DNA from: Rhizobacter koreensis
GTDB taxonomy: Bacteria > Pseudomonadota > Gammaproteobacteria > Burkholderiales > Burkholderiaceae_C
Assembly (NCBI RefSeq): GCF_013366375.1
Contig: NZ_JABWMJ010000006.1
Coordinates: 1 to 64,000, forward strand
DNA length: 64,000 nt
Direction of reading: 5' to 3'
Shown here: positions 1 through 8,220 of the stretch, piece after piece
Numbering within the stretch: the first letter of the stretch is position 1
How the letters are laid out: each line of letters starts with the position of its first letter
The notes under the pieces: generated by a model
What the model was told of the DNA's origin: nothing
Databases searched by the model: none
The model's input: only the letters and a program-made list of their open reading frames with translations
Program-made: the position numbers and the translations under genes

Positions 1-128
1 ATCGTGGACGGCTGGGATACGATGAACTCATTCACTCGCGTGCTTCCGTGATCGTCCACGATCGCGCTGAAACAGCGTCTGCGATCACGTCGAAACGGAC
101 GTCCACGATCGCTGAAATGCGCACGCGC
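1..128. mobile_element. Possible terminal repeats of an IS21-like element
   Basis: The 13-mer CGTCCACGATCGC occurs at 53-65 and 100-112, each followed by GCTGAAA or a near copy, and the inverted 10-mer is at 1-10. Positions 51-62 are a palindrome (ATCGT-CC-ACGAT). Multiple short terminal repeats reading ...ACGATCGCTGAAATGCGCAC are familiar to me from ends of IS21-family elements. No transposase gene is inside the window, so an element would have to extend left of position 1. The family assignment is from memory and uncertain. Confidence 0.35.
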
Positions 129-161
129 CCTATGCGGCACCCGTCGCGACGGCGGGCAGAA

Positions 162-581
162 TCACAGACCGCCTCCGACGGCAACGGCGAGCAGGAGCGC
201 TGCTGAGGCGATGACAGGGGCGAGAAGGACTGTCCGCTTGGCTGGGCCGAACTGCCGCCAGGCCGCTCCGACGGAGAGGAATAGCGCTAGCCAAGCCGGT
301 GCGCCGACAAGACCACCGATCGATGCGCCCTCAAGCAGTTCGTCGCGCATCGGGTTCAACGGTTCCGTCAACCAGCGCACGACGAAGTAAGCCAGCGTGC
401 CGCAGGCCAGGGAGCTCCAGGCGAAGCTGACCCAGCGCAAATAGCTCAGCGCAAGCCACCGTGGATCTCGCAGATCACGCCGGCTGCGCTCCGGACCCAC
501 TTGAGGACCTTCGGAAAGCCGAGAACGAGTGGGCGCGGCTCGCGCAGGTTGTGCAGGAGCTGCAGGCTGGACATTCCTCAT
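162..581 (-). CDS. Hypothetical small membrane protein
   Basis: This 139-residue protein has a basic, proline- and arginine-rich N-terminal stretch of about 40 residues followed by roughly three hydrophobic segments (about residues 42-70, 88-106 and 116-139), so it is probably an inner-membrane protein. I do not recognise the family. Around residue 32 it carries the motif ERSRRDLRDPR, which recurs exactly in the unrelated-looking gene at 6503-6814; both are on the same strand of the phage-like element. The first Met is used because no better start is evident; a downstream start before the motif is possible. Confidence 0.5.
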   Translation of the reverse strand: MRNVQPAAPAQPARAAPTRSRLSEGPQVGPERSRRDLRDPRWLALSYLRWVSFAWSSLACGTLAYFVVRWLTEPLNPMRDELLEGASIGGLVGAPAWLALFLSVGAAWRQFGPAKRTVLLAPVIASAALLLAVAVGGGL

Positions 582-686
582 GGAATACTGGGTCGCTTGG
601 GCAGACCCGCTGGTGCGTTGCCCATGACGTCGGAGCCGACCTGAACCCGGGCCGCGAGCAGCAAGCCGAATCCGTCCGGCGGCGCG

Positions 687-1061
687 CTACTTGGCCGGGC
701 AGGGACTGGACCGAAGGAGAGCCACCAAGTCGTTGCCCTGACCTAAGGCGCTTGCCGACGGCGTTTGCAAGCGACGCACCTCCGTGGACGTGGGACCGGT
801 AGAGCGAAGTTCTACAAGCGTCAGCGGCTGGCGAAACCAGGCGTACTTGCGCTCCGAATCGATGTACCACGTGAATCGTGGCTCGTTCATTCCGAGGTAT
901 GAGCTAGCGTGTTCGACACCCTTGTCGTACAAGCAACCCAACTGTGCCTCGACACGGAACACTGTGTTGGGCTGTCGCGAGCGCAACTCGTCGATCTGCG
1001 GGGCAGCGCAACCTACCAGCAGCAGCGCAAGGCTCGCGGACAATCCTTGAATCCCATTCAT
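687..1061 (-). CDS. Hypothetical lipoprotein
   Basis: The 124-residue product begins with a short hydrophobic signal ending in the lipobox LVGC (Cys18), so it should be processed by signal peptidase II and anchored in a membrane. The mature part is small, with two further cysteines and no domain I recognise. It lies beside the membrane protein gene at 162-581 and may be accessory cargo of the phage-like element. The Met at 1061 fits the signal sequence well. Confidence 0.55.
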   Translation of the reverse strand: MNGIQGLSASLALLLVGCAAPQIDELRSRQPNTVFRVEAQLGCLYDKGVEHASSYLGMNEPRFTWYIDSERKYAWFRQPLTLVELRSTGPTSTEVRRLQTPSASALGQGNDLVALLRSSPCPAK

Positions 1062-1266
1062 CCGTTGTCCCCCCAGCTTCGCCGGGTCTTGTTATCGGTC
1101 GGGAGGGTGATGCGATCCTGCATGCGCCTCAGCATACCTCGTCGATCGCGCCCTCTTGGGCGAGCACCCCGCGTGTGACAAATGTCACGGCAGCAAGGGC
1201 ACACCCGTAGCTGAATTCAGCCCTCCCACAGCTTAGCGTGTACCCACAACTGTGGGGAGAACACCC

Positions 1267-1959
1267 GTGCTGTCGATCCTTAAGAACGCGCGCCTCTGCG
1301 CTGCCATGGCATTGCTTACCCTGGTATCGCTGCATGCAAGCGCGGGGGTAATTTACCGATGGACCGATATAGCACCAGACGCCAACGTGGGCAGGTCCAC
1401 GGGTTTAATCGAGATTGATCCAGCCTACTGGAGTCCCGGGGCACATCTGACTGCGAGCAGTACTCTAAGCCGCGCCCCTGCCGGGGTTCAGCGGTTCTCT
1501 TTCCACGGCCCTGCTCTCCAGCTTACACCCGTTGTCACGTTCGATGCGCCGGCCATAGACCTTGTAGTACTCACCTGTGCAACGTCTTCTCCAGGGCTCT
1601 GTGGACCCACACAGACGGTATACGTGGAGGGGAGTTTTCAATTCGACCTAACGCTTGGCAGCTTCCTGACGGGCTTCATCTCTGCCTACGACTTCGACTC
1701 TAATGTTGCCATGGCCAGCACCGGGCCTTTGTGGACCATTTCAGCTTACAGCACCGACGCCCCAAACGACTGTTACTACCATCTTTGCGCAGGCGGAACA
1801 GGAATCTGGACGCTTGACTTGAGTACGGTTCCTGGACTCCCAGAACCTTCCACGCCGCCTCTGCTGATTGCCGCCTCCATCGGACTTATCGCGTTCGGGC
1901 GTCGTCGGGCGAGGGATGCCGACAATAAATTGAGAGCGCGAAGGGGCAGCGTTGAGTAA
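1267..1959 (+). CDS. PEP-CTERM sorting domain protein
   Basis: The product has an N-terminal signal peptide (residues about 1-26) and a C-terminal sorting tail: a PEP motif (LPEPSTPP), one hydrophobic helix and an Arg-rich cluster (FGRRRAR). This tripartite tail is the hallmark of PEP-CTERM proteins, which are processed by the exosortase/XrtA system and usually secreted with exopolysaccharide. The central region of about 165 residues is Ser/Thr-rich and has no domain I recognise. I chose the GTG at 1267 because GGGGAG (1254-1259) sits about seven bases upstream; a GTG at 1252 would remove that ribosome-binding site. Finding such a host-envelope protein among phage-type genes is unusual and suggests cargo. 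No exosortase gene is in the window. Confidence 0.75.
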   Translation: MLSILKNARLCAAMALLTLVSLHASAGVIYRWTDIAPDANVGRSTGLIEIDPAYWSPGAHLTASSTLSRAPAGVQRFSFHGPALQLTPVVTFDAPAIDLVVLTCATSSPGLCGPTQTVYVEGSFQFDLTLGSFLTGFISAYDFDSNVAMASTGPLWTISAYSTDAPNDCYYHLCAGGTGIWTLDLSTVPGLPEPSTPPLLIAASIGLIAFGRRRARDADNKLRARRGSVE

Positions 1960-2167
1960 GCAATTGAAAGTGACGACGGCCCTCGTCCTGCTAATGCTCG
2001 CCGGCCTCGGGCGGCTTGGACGGCTTGGTGAGAGAAGTCGCTTTCGCCAAGCCGGGACCACGAAGCGGTCCGCGCGGGAACCTGACGCAAGGCGCTCCGC
2101 GCGAGGGTCAGGGCAATTCCCCGGCCCGACGTAAGAGCGCGCGGCTCCGGCCTGCCCATTTACGCGC

Positions 2168-2239
2168 AAGGTGCTCACCGAACCTCAAGATGCTCACCTA
2201 GACAGGGCGAGCATCTTTGGTCGAACGTGAGCATCTTGG
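2168..2239. repeat. Four-site AAGATGCTCACC array, copy A
   Basis: Four related 11-12-bp sites start at 2168, 2187, 2207 and 2227. The first two read AAGGTGCTCACC and AAGATGCTCACC; the last two are inverted (GCGAGCATCTT and GTGAGCATCTT). The steps of 19, 20 and 20 bp are identical to those of a second copy at 15705-15774. The array lies just beyond the 3' end of the serine recombinase gene. Spacing near two helical turns suggests binding sites for a multimeric protein such as a replication initiator, recombinase or regulator. Confidence 0.75.
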
Positions 2240-2251
2240 CCCTCGGATTGG

Positions 2252-3763
2252 TCAGGAAGCCCGCGCGGCGATCGAACCGATGCGCTCTAAAAGCTGCTCT
2301 GGGGCCTCGCAGCGGAAACGATGCAGGTGCTTCGGTGTCGGATCGGTAAGGAAGTTCGGGAAGCGCGCCGCAAGGTCGGCCGAGGACGCCAGGAAGAAGT
2401 CCCTCGGGCGGTAGGCCTCCTCCATCCTGACGACTAGGCCGAAGTCGATGTCACGCCTCACCCTGCGCATCTGGAGCTGCCACGTCTGACCGTGCTCGCC
2501 GAGAGCTGGCCACAAGAGCAGTACACCCATGGTGAAGGACGGGAAAAGAACCGCGTGCAACTTCCCGTCGTAGGAAACCACGTGGCCCGCTTCACTAAGC
2601 CGGTCGGCAAGCGCTCTCCCGAGTTGGCGCGCGTTGGCGATCCGTGCTGCGGCCTGCGCTGAGAGTGCGCGGCTCAGTTGCACTGGGTCGCCTCCGGCGA
2701 GCTTGATGCACTCTTCCCAGGGGCCGAGCCGCTTGCGCAGCGTCTGCCTGCTGGCAAGACCAAGAACGCGGAGATCCCTGCTTGCGAGCGTCGATCCCTC
2801 TTGCAGCCGTGTCCGCAGCTTGCCGAGCATCTGTTCGTTGCTCTGCTTCTTGCTCAGCTCGAACTCCGCTCGTCGCTGGATCTGCCGCCAGCTCTCGTCG
2901 TCGATCAGCCGCGGAACCCCGCCGTCCTGCCGTGTCGCCTCGAAGTCAGCGACCCGGCCTCGGTGCGTGCCCCGGCCCCAGACGAAGTTGCCGACGAGCG
3001 CCTCATTCCGGAGCAGGGTAGCGAGACTTCTTCCGCTCAGCGCGCGCCCGCGGTGGTCGCGCCAACCCTCGACCGTGCCAAGCCTGGCGATGTCCGCGAA
3101 GGTGAGGCCCTGGCGCGTGTACAGGTCGCAGATTCGCTTGACCAGCTCGACCTCGGCGGGTTCCGCCAGCACCCACTCGATGCGATCGGTCGCGGCCAGC
3201 TTGCGTTGACGGTGGGCAAGCACCACGCGGTGCTGACCGTCAGCAGACACTGAGCAGCGTCGGTATCCCAGTGGGGGCAGCGCGCCCATCTGGTGACCCC
3301 GGGCAATAACCTGCGCCTGGCCAGCGCGAGCCTTCTTCGACAATTCGCGGCTGTACTCGGCAGCCATTGCGCGCTTCATGCTTTTGAGGAGCGCCGTAAT
3401 CGGGTTCACCTCTGCGCCGAACATCTCGCCGACGTAGATCACCTCCGCGCCATGCAGGCGGCAGTGATACTCGTAGTACGCGGCAGCATCCGTGTCCTGA
3501 AAGCGACCCCACCGGCTCACGTCGTAGACAAGCACCGCGCCGAATCGCTTGTCCTCCACGACGTCCTTCAGCAGTTTCAGGAGCCCTGGGCGGTTCTTGA
3601 TGTGGACGCCGCTCCGGCCTTCATCTTCATAGGTGGCGACGATCTTGATGCCCCGCGCCTCGGCGTAGGCGGCGATCGCCTCGCGCTGGGTCACAGGAGA
3701 GAGGTCTTGCTTGTCGGTCGACATCCTGATGTACTGAGCGGCGGCGGTGGGCGATGCGTTCAT
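2252..3763 (-). CDS. Large serine recombinase
   Basis: The 503-residue protein has an N-terminal resolvase/invertase catalytic domain (about residues 8-150) with the catalytic serine in YIRMST (Ser15) and conserved arginines in VYDVSRWGRF. It is followed by the Recombinase domain (GALPPLGYRR, then ALSGRSLATLLRNEALVGN). The size and layout are those of large serine integrases/recombinases that cut and rejoin DNA at specific sites through a 5'-phosphoserine link. The zinc-ribbon part is not obvious. I chose the Met at 3763 because GGAGG precedes it by a good spacing; the frame is open for 60 more codons without support. It is a second recombinase in an element that already has a tyrosine integrase, and a four-site repeat array abuts its 3' end. 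Confidence 0.85.
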   Translation of the reverse strand: MNASPTAAAQYIRMSTDKQDLSPVTQREAIAAYAEARGIKIVATYEDEGRSGVHIKNRPGLLKLLKDVVEDKRFGAVLVYDVSRWGRFQDTDAAAYYEYHCRLHGAEVIYVGEMFGAEVNPITALLKSMKRAMAAEYSRELSKKARAGQAQVIARGHQMGALPPLGYRRCSVSADGQHRVVLAHRQRKLAATDRIEWVLAEPAEVELVKRICDLYTRQGLTFADIARLGTVEGWRDHRGRALSGRSLATLLRNEALVGNFVWGRGTHRGRVADFEATRQDGGVPRLIDDESWRQIQRRAEFELSKKQSNEQMLGKLRTRLQEGSTLASRDLRVLGLASRQTLRKRLGPWEECIKLAGGDPVQLSRALSAQAAARIANARQLGRALADRLSEAGHVVSYDGKLHAVLFPSFTMGVLLLWPALGEHGQTWQLQMRRVRRDIDFGLVVRMEEAYRPRDFFLASSADLAARFPNFLTDPTPKHLHRFRCEAPEQLLERIGSIAARAS

Positions 3764-3952
3764 GCGGCCTCCGTGGGCGAGGACGCGACTAGGCGCCGAC
3801 GCAGTGCCAGGGTCAACATGCTGTCTCGGCATCATGGTGGGTGGCGTCGCCTGCCCGGCGAGCACGCTGCCGTGGCCGGCCGCAAGCGGTGAGGCAACCT
3901 GCTGGGCTGCCCAACGTCCATCTGATAGATGCCCGTAGCACAATACGCTTGA

Positions 3953-4441
3953 TCAAGGAACGATTTTCATCACGCGTTGAAGCCATGCCGTGTAGTCCGG
4001 GCCAGCATCGGCTGTCTTGATCCACCTGTCGTAGGCCGCCAGTATCTGAGGGCCGCGCTGAATCCACGGTCGGAGAACTGTTTCTGCCCATGCCGTGTAA
4101 GTCTCAACCTCGCCGTTCTTGAGAATACCGATGTTGGTATGCACAGATCGCAGCAGGTTGAGCTGCAGTATCAAGAGAATCACTTTTCCGCGAGCCTCCT
4201 CATTTCCGGCGAACCCTAGGGCTATTTGGTACGGTGTATCAACCTTGTACTTCAAGAAGGACTCGTTGATCTGATTCGCTGTGGACTGAAGTTCAGAAAA
4301 GACCTTCTGACGTGCGTTGTCTCGGTGGAGACGCAGCACGTTAAGCAAGCTAACAACACTGATGACTAGGGCCAATGCGGCAAAGACGGTGCTATAGACC
4401 TGCGGGTTCAAGTACCAGGCGGCTGGGTCGGCTTGCGTCAT
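3953..4441 (-). CDS. Hypothetical single-pass membrane protein
   Basis: The 162-residue product has one transmembrane helix near the N-terminus (about residues 15-36) and then a mostly helical, charged domain. This topology resembles small DUF4760-like phage or plasmid membrane proteins, but I cannot assign a family. The start at 4441 is supported by GGAG six bases upstream. It is divergent from the secreted-protein gene at 4767. Base composition is less GC-rich than the flanking chromosome, consistent with acquired DNA. Confidence 0.6.
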   Translation of the reverse strand: MTQADPAAWYLNPQVYSTVFAALALVISVVSLLNVLRLHRDNARQKVFSELQSTANQINESFLKYKVDTPYQIALGFAGNEEARGKVILLILQLNLLRSVHTNIGILKNGEVETYTAWAETVLRPWIQRGPQILAAYDRWIKTADAGPDYTAWLQRVMKIVP

Positions 4442-4766
4442 CTGATCTCCTATCCACGTTGCTGTCATGGCTCTGCCACGCCGGCGGCGGTACTGGGCCG
4501 CGGCGACGGCTGCGCACCGCCACGGCCGGTAGCGGTCGGAAGATGGTGGCACTCCAGCGGTACTCCGTCTATCGGCGGAGACTGGTACCCAACCGGCCTC
4601 ATGCGGTCCAAGGTTGCTTGAAGGAGTGTGGAGGCGATCCCCGCTCAACGGCAGTCAAGACTGGATGCCTAGCTCCCGCCGAGCAACTATGCGCGCCGCC
4701 TTGCCGCCGCACGCGAGCACCGCAACGCTTGCATATCATGCGCGGCATCCCCTTCGGAGACCCTCT
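4442..4766. other. Intergenic region between divergent genes
   Basis: These 325 bases separate the minus-strand membrane protein gene from the plus-strand secreted protein gene. They should hold both promoters, but I see no convincing promoter, terminator or small gene. Confidence 0.4.
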
Positions 4767-5195
4767 ATGCGCTGGATCTTGGCTTTAGCCTGCTGCCTGC
4801 TGCCATGTCACTCGTACGCCGGCTCGATCTACCTCTGCCGGGCATACAGCGGCGGCACCTTCTGGTCCAAAGCCTTCTGCGGCCAACACAACGCACTGGT
4901 CGAGCGAATCGTCAGCGTGCCTGATTCCTTGCCCTGGGAGCAGCAGGTCCAACTTGCTGAGCAAGACGCCGCCCAGCGTGCCAGGGCCACGCGAGATGGC
5001 TCTACGACGTACTCGGGGCAGACCAACGGGAGCGCTGCGGCTGCGTCCGCGAAGCAGGCTGAATGTGCCGCTCTGTCAGCGCAAGCGGCGAACTACGATT
5101 CCATGGCGCGCCAGGCTCAGACCGGCCAGCAGCAAGACTGGATCACACGAGAGAAGCGCAAGATTACTGACGCGCAGTATCGGCTTCGCTGTTGA
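4767..5195 (+). CDS. Hypothetical secreted protein
   Basis: The 142-residue protein starts with a clear signal peptide (MRWILALACC to about residue 19) and continues with a small Cys-containing domain (YLCRAYSGGTFW, then CGQH), an Ala/Gln-rich helical linker and a final Cys. The layout resembles the DUF4124-like periplasmic proteins common in betaproteobacteria, but the match is only by eye. CGGAGA at 4755-4760 supports the start. It opens a run of four plus-strand genes (4767-6506) set against the minus-strand phage genes, so it is probably cargo. Confidence 0.6.
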   Translation: MRWILALACCLLPCHSYAGSIYLCRAYSGGTFWSKAFCGQHNALVERIVSVPDSLPWEQQVQLAEQDAAQRARATRDGSTTYSGQTNGSAAAASAKQAECAALSAQAANYDSMARQAQTGQQQDWITREKRKITDAQYRLRC

Positions 5196-5205
5196 GAGTC
5201 ATGCC

Positions 5206-5742
5206 ATGAGTGGTGCACGTTTGAGCCTGCCGCACGGCGGTTGCTCGGCATGGTTCGGGGCCGTGAAGTGGTCCAGTCTTTTCCTGACCATCGCTTTGAC
5301 GGCTTGCGACGCCAGCACGGGTTCTGATGGTGCGGCCAGCGGGCACGCGTCACCCGACATCGTGGTGTCAATGGCGACCGAAGAGGACAACCAACGGTCT
5401 GAACTGAAAGTAGAAATTGAAGTCGCCAAGGCAGAGTTCGAGGAGAAGTCCGAAGAGCTAAGCGCGGCGGTGCAGGACCTTGATCACAATCGCTGGGCCG
5501 AGCAGATGACTGAGATCAGGCATCGCCTCCAAGAGGCCGATGACTCGTTAACCGCCCTTGAGGGGTTGAAGCCGGGTGATCCTGCAGTCATGGCAGCGCG
5601 CGACCACCTCGACACGATGGCCGGTCACATGGACCGACTGAAGATCGAGAACTGGCGGCACGTCGCGCCAGATCTGTCCGAAAGCTCATCGGAGTTTGAG
5701 GATGCCGCGGAAGCGGTTTCGGCGGAACCCGCCGAAGAATAG
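5206..5742 (+). CDS. Hypothetical acidic coiled-coil lipoprotein
   Basis: The 178-residue product has a lipoprotein signal with lipobox LTAC (about residues 30-33), a short Ser/Gly linker, and then a strongly acidic, heptad-like helical region (about residues 55-170) predicted to form a coiled coil. It follows the gene at 4767 by 10 bases, so the two are probably co-transcribed. An in-frame opening extends far upstream through the neighbouring gene but has no support. The family is not recognised. Confidence 0.6.
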   Translation: MSGARLSLPHGGCSAWFGAVKWSSLFLTIALTACDASTGSDGAASGHASPDIVVSMATEEDNQRSELKVEIEVAKAEFEEKSEELSAAVQDLDHNRWAEQMTEIRHRLQEADDSLTALEGLKPGDPAVMAARDHLDTMAGHMDRLKIENWRHVAPDLSESSSEFEDAAEAVSAEPAEE

Positions 5743-5887
5743 GCGGGGCTATATCCGTCGCCGAGCGGCCACGTGGATGCTGCTGCACCGTCCATCCGTG
5801 AAATGTTCACGTTGAGCGCGGGTAATCCACGCCTGCTTCATGCGGTGTTCCCGAACCTACTGAGCGGTCGCTATCACAGGACGTGCC

Positions 5888-6190
5888 ATGCGCCACCTTT
5901 CCATCTGCCTTTGGCTATTCGCGGCAACCGGCGCCTACGCTCACGGGGGCGGCTTGGATAGCAACGGCTGTCACCATGATCGCAAGAACGGCGGCTATCA
6001 CTGCCACCGGGCAGTGGTCGCGCCGACGCCGAGCGCCGCCCTGGGCGCGCGACCTAGTCGCCAATATGCGCTAGCTTCAGTACGGACGACGCCGGCCCCC
6101 GTCCTGTTGTCGCCGACGTGTCATGTTGGGCCTCGTGGCGGGACCTACACGATCACCGCGAGCGGCCGCAAGAACTACAGCGGCTGCTGA
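5888..6190 (+). CDS. YHYH-domain secreted protein with basic-adaptor-like tail
   Basis: The 100-residue protein has a signal peptide (about residues 1-18), then the YHYH motif region (GLDSNGCHHDRKNGGYHCHR), and a C-terminal CHVGPRGGTYTITASG segment ending in KNYSGC. The YHYH module is a small Cys/His-rich motif of secreted proteins. The C-terminal piece resembles the PBCV basic adaptor domain. Both are known as small add-on modules, often in mobile-element or phage proteins. The molecular role is unknown; metal binding by the clustered His and Cys is plausible but inferred. Confidence 0.75.
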   Translation: MRHLSICLWLFAATGAYAHGGGLDSNGCHHDRKNGGYHCHRAVVAPTPSAALGARPSRQYALASVRTTPAPVLLSPTCHVGPRGGTYTITASGRKNYSGC

Positions 6191-6206
6191 CCTACGAGGA
6201 CGACCA

Positions 6207-6506
6207 ATGGCCACATCTAAGAAGTCAGCAGGCGAGAAAACCTCTTCAGCCGTAGCCAAGAAGGCTAGTTCACATCTTCGAAGCGGCGCGACCAACGCTG
6301 CCAGCAAGAAGGTGGCGGGTTCCGCCCTCTCGCAGGTCAAGCCCGGCAAGGAGACCAGCAAGCCGGTGGCCAAGACGGCCTCCAAGAAGCTGGCCAGCAG
6401 CACGACTGGAGCGAAGGGGCGGAGCATTGCCGCATCGGTGCTCACCCAAGCGGCCGACGCCCCTCGGAAGTCAGCCAAACGCGCCACAGCCAAGAAGAGC
6501 AGCTAG
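6207..6506 (+). CDS. Lys/Ala-rich histone H1-like protein
   Basis: The 99-residue product is almost entirely Lys, Ala, Ser and Thr with repeated SKK/AKKA motifs, like the C-terminal tail of histone H1 and bacterial H1-like or AlgP-type proteins. It is probably a disordered nucleic-acid-binding protein. CGAGGA at 6195-6200 supports the Met at 6207. It follows the YHYH gene by 16 bases. Its end overlaps the convergent gene at 6503 by four bases. Confidence 0.6.
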   Translation: MATSKKSAGEKTSSAVAKKASSHLRSGATNAASKKVAGSALSQVKPGKETSKPVAKTASKKLASSTTGAKGRSIAASVLTQAADAPRKSAKRATAKKSS

Positions 6507-6814
6507 CCCGACCCGGGCTGCATCACTCGCGCACGGCGCCTCTGTGAGGTAGCCCGTTTGTTCCGCCGAGCCGCAATGCCGATGGGTTTTCCGTCGTGGC
6601 TGACAAATACGAAGTCATGCACAAGCCCACAATCGCAGCAGGCTATGCGGTACACCTGCTCGCTAGGGACCTCCCACCCGTCATCGTCAGCGCGTGGCCG
6701 ATAGCGCATGGTGTTCCTGAGGCTTGCAAGCTCCGCCCACGTCATCTCCCGAGGATCGCGCAGGTCGCGCCGGCTCCGCTCCAGATCATTGAGCCTTCGC
6801 TGCAGCGTTCCCAC
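6503..6814 (-). CDS. Hypothetical phage protein with CxxC motif
   Basis: The 103-residue protein contains the motif ERSRRDLRDPR near residue 11, shared with the gene at 162-581, and later ACCDCGLVHDF, a likely zinc-binding CxxC near a His. I chose the GTG at 6814 because GGAGG lies six bases upstream; the frame is open further but unsupported. It overlaps the 3' end of the small-terminase-like gene by 29 bases, so translation is probably coupled. Function unknown. Confidence 0.6.
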   Translation of the reverse strand: MGTLQRRLNDLERSRRDLRDPREMTWAELASLRNTMRYRPRADDDGWEVPSEQVYRIACCDCGLVHDFVFVSHDGKPIGIAARRNKRATSQRRRARVMQPGSG

Positions 6815-7199
6815 TGCGTTCCTCCAGAGCCTTGACACGGCTCGCCAGCTCATCGGTCTCCAGCAGCTTCGCGAGCGCGCCAAGGCCTGTCAGTAGCTGA
6901 GCGGCCTGGCTGGGCGGAATCTCGCCCGAGCCCGCTGCAGCCATCACGGCGCGGCCCTGGTCGGTGAGGGAGCCCTCAGGGAGCGCGATCGGCGTCTCCT
7001 GCTCCGATGCCTTGATCGGCGGCAGCACGCGCTCCAGAAGCAGCCTAGCGGCCCCTACGTCGCCGGCCTTGGCCTGCTCGACAAGCTTGGCGACGATCCC
7101 CGGAATGTGCTCGGCGATGGACGCGCGCAGCTTCGCCACCTGGCCCGTACCCCGTGGGCGTCCGGCTGCATTCCCGCTCTGACCTGCTTGCCACGTCAC
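6786..7199 (-). CDS. DUF5681-like / small terminase-type phage protein
   Basis: The 137-residue protein begins with a QSGNAAGRPRG motif typical of DUF5681-containing phage proteins, often annotated near terminase small subunits, followed by helical regions. If it is a small terminase it would recognise packaging sites, but no large terminase is visible nearby. The GTG at 7199 fits the usual start of this family; the open frame upstream overlaps the neighbouring nuclease gene and has no support. Function is inferred from the motif only. Confidence 0.6.
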   Translation of the reverse strand: MTWQAGQSGNAAGRPRGTGQVAKLRASIAEHIPGIVAKLVEQAKAGDVGAARLLLERVLPPIKASEQETPIALPEGSLTDQGRAVMAAAGSGEIPPSQAAQLLTGLGALAKLLETDELASRVKALEERSGNAAAKAQ

Positions 7200-7215
7200 T
7201 TGATGCTGCCTTGAT

Positions 7216-7734
7216 TTAACAACACGTCCCTCGTCCGCTCCGGTGTGGCGACACCTCGATGATGTGCCCGTCCTTGTCCCGCAGTACTGCAGTAGCGGTA
7301 TCCGTGATTTGCAGACGATCCTCCACGCCGACAAAAATCTGGTTGAGAAAGCGCAACATGTACTCCGTCGATGTGGATTCAGGCGCGAGACGCACAGTGA
7401 CAATGCGTTCGTGTGCGGCGATTTTCTCTGCCCCTTTCTGTAGCCCGACAGGGGTGACGACAATGCCGCCAGTGGCACCGAGGTCGCGGATGCAGTAAGC
7501 GAGGTTGCCCAGCTTGCCCTGATCGACTTTCCTGTGCGGGTAGCGCTTGCACTCAACAACCACAAACGTTCCGTCTATGGTGTTAACGCCCTTCGCATCG
7601 ATCTCCCAAGACGTGCCACTGGCGCCAGCAAGAATCTGCTTGCCCTGAACTTCTCCCAACCCAAAGTGTCCAGCGAACTGGGTCAGCAGGTGCGCCGCAA
7701 CCTCTTCGTATGAGCGCCATTCTGTTGAGTCCAT
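7216..7734 (-). CDS. Mrr-like restriction-endonuclease-fold protein
   Basis: The 172-residue protein shows a PD-(D/E)xK core: WEIDAKGV followed by TFVVVECKRY, which supplies the Asp and the E-x-K catalytic pair, as in Mrr_cat/restriction-endonuclease-like families. It is short, with no recognition or methylase partner nearby, so it is unlikely to be a full restriction system. A role in phage DNA processing or an orphan nuclease is possible. It lies just upstream of the DUF5681 gene on the same strand. Confidence 0.7.
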   Translation of the reverse strand: MDSTEWRSYEEVAAHLLTQFAGHFGLGEVQGKQILAGASGTSWEIDAKGVNTIDGTFVVVECKRYPHRKVDQGKLGNLAYCIRDLGATGGIVVTPVGLQKGAEKIAAHERIVTVRLAPESTSTEYMLRFLNQIFVGVEDRLQITDTATAVLRDKDGHIIEVSPHRSGRGTCC

Positions 7735-7835
7735 GACTTGCTCCGGCGTGCCGCACTACCCGCTGGGTTCCAGCTGTGGGTGGTCAGTCTGACGAGGCGG
7801 CTTGTATCTGATGACGCGACGGTCGGCGCCGTTGG

Positions 7836-8009
7836 CTAGAGGGAGAGCTCTAACGCAGTCACCAAAATGACCGTCAGCCCGGCTGCTTCCGCCTCCTTGA
7901 TCCGGGCGTCCTGCTCCGGCGTTTGCGGGTCGTCGATCGCCAAAAGGACAGGCCCCGTTTGCACGAACGGTGCTTCAAGCAGGACGAGGCGGGCGTCTAG
8001 ATTCTTCAT
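7836..8009 (-). CDS. Small hypothetical phage protein
   Basis: The product from the Met at 8009 is 57 residues (starts MKNLDARLVLLE). Short proteins with this type of start are frequent between phage structural genes, but I cannot name a function. A longer start at 8042 is possible. It lies between the nuclease and ejection-protein genes on the same strand. Confidence 0.45.
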   Translation of the reverse strand: MKNLDARLVLLEAPFVQTGPVLLAIDDPQTPEQDARIKEAEAAGLTVILVTALELSL

Positions 8010-8031
8010 GGCGGCTGCTCTAGGATGAGCG

Positions 8032-8220
8032 ATGGAGTTCACTGACTACCTGTGGTGGAAGGCCGGTGCGTTACTCGTGCTGGCGGCGATCTACGGCTTC
8101 TGGAACGGCTTTCGGGAGGGTTTCAGTTCCGCGAGCCGGCCACGGGAAGGGTCCGATACAGCCCCGGCCCAACCAGACGGTTCAGCTCCTCAATCCCGTT
8201 TGTCTGGCCCGGAGCCCTGA
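8032..8220 (+). CDS. Possible small membrane protein
   Basis: This 62-residue open frame encodes a convincing single transmembrane helix near its N-terminus (LWWKAGALLVLAAIYGFWNG) and a polar tail. The tail runs antisense to the last 98 bases of the gene at 8123, which lowers confidence. Composition of the first half does not look like a random shadow. Confidence 0.4.
   Translation: MEFTDYLWWKAGALLVLAAIYGFWNGFREGFSSASRPREGSDTAPAQPDGSAPQSRLSGPEP

Noticed and set aside
1952..2134. Small open frame after the PEP-CTERM gene with a signal-like start
   Set aside because: Weak start, no conserved features, low-complexity Arg tail.
2168..2239. CRISPR-like array
   Set aside because: Units are only 11-12 bp, half are inverted and there are no spacers of constant length or cas genes.
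7216..7734. Restriction-modification defence system
   Set aside because: A lone Mrr-like nuclease without methylase or recognition subunit; phage context is more likely.
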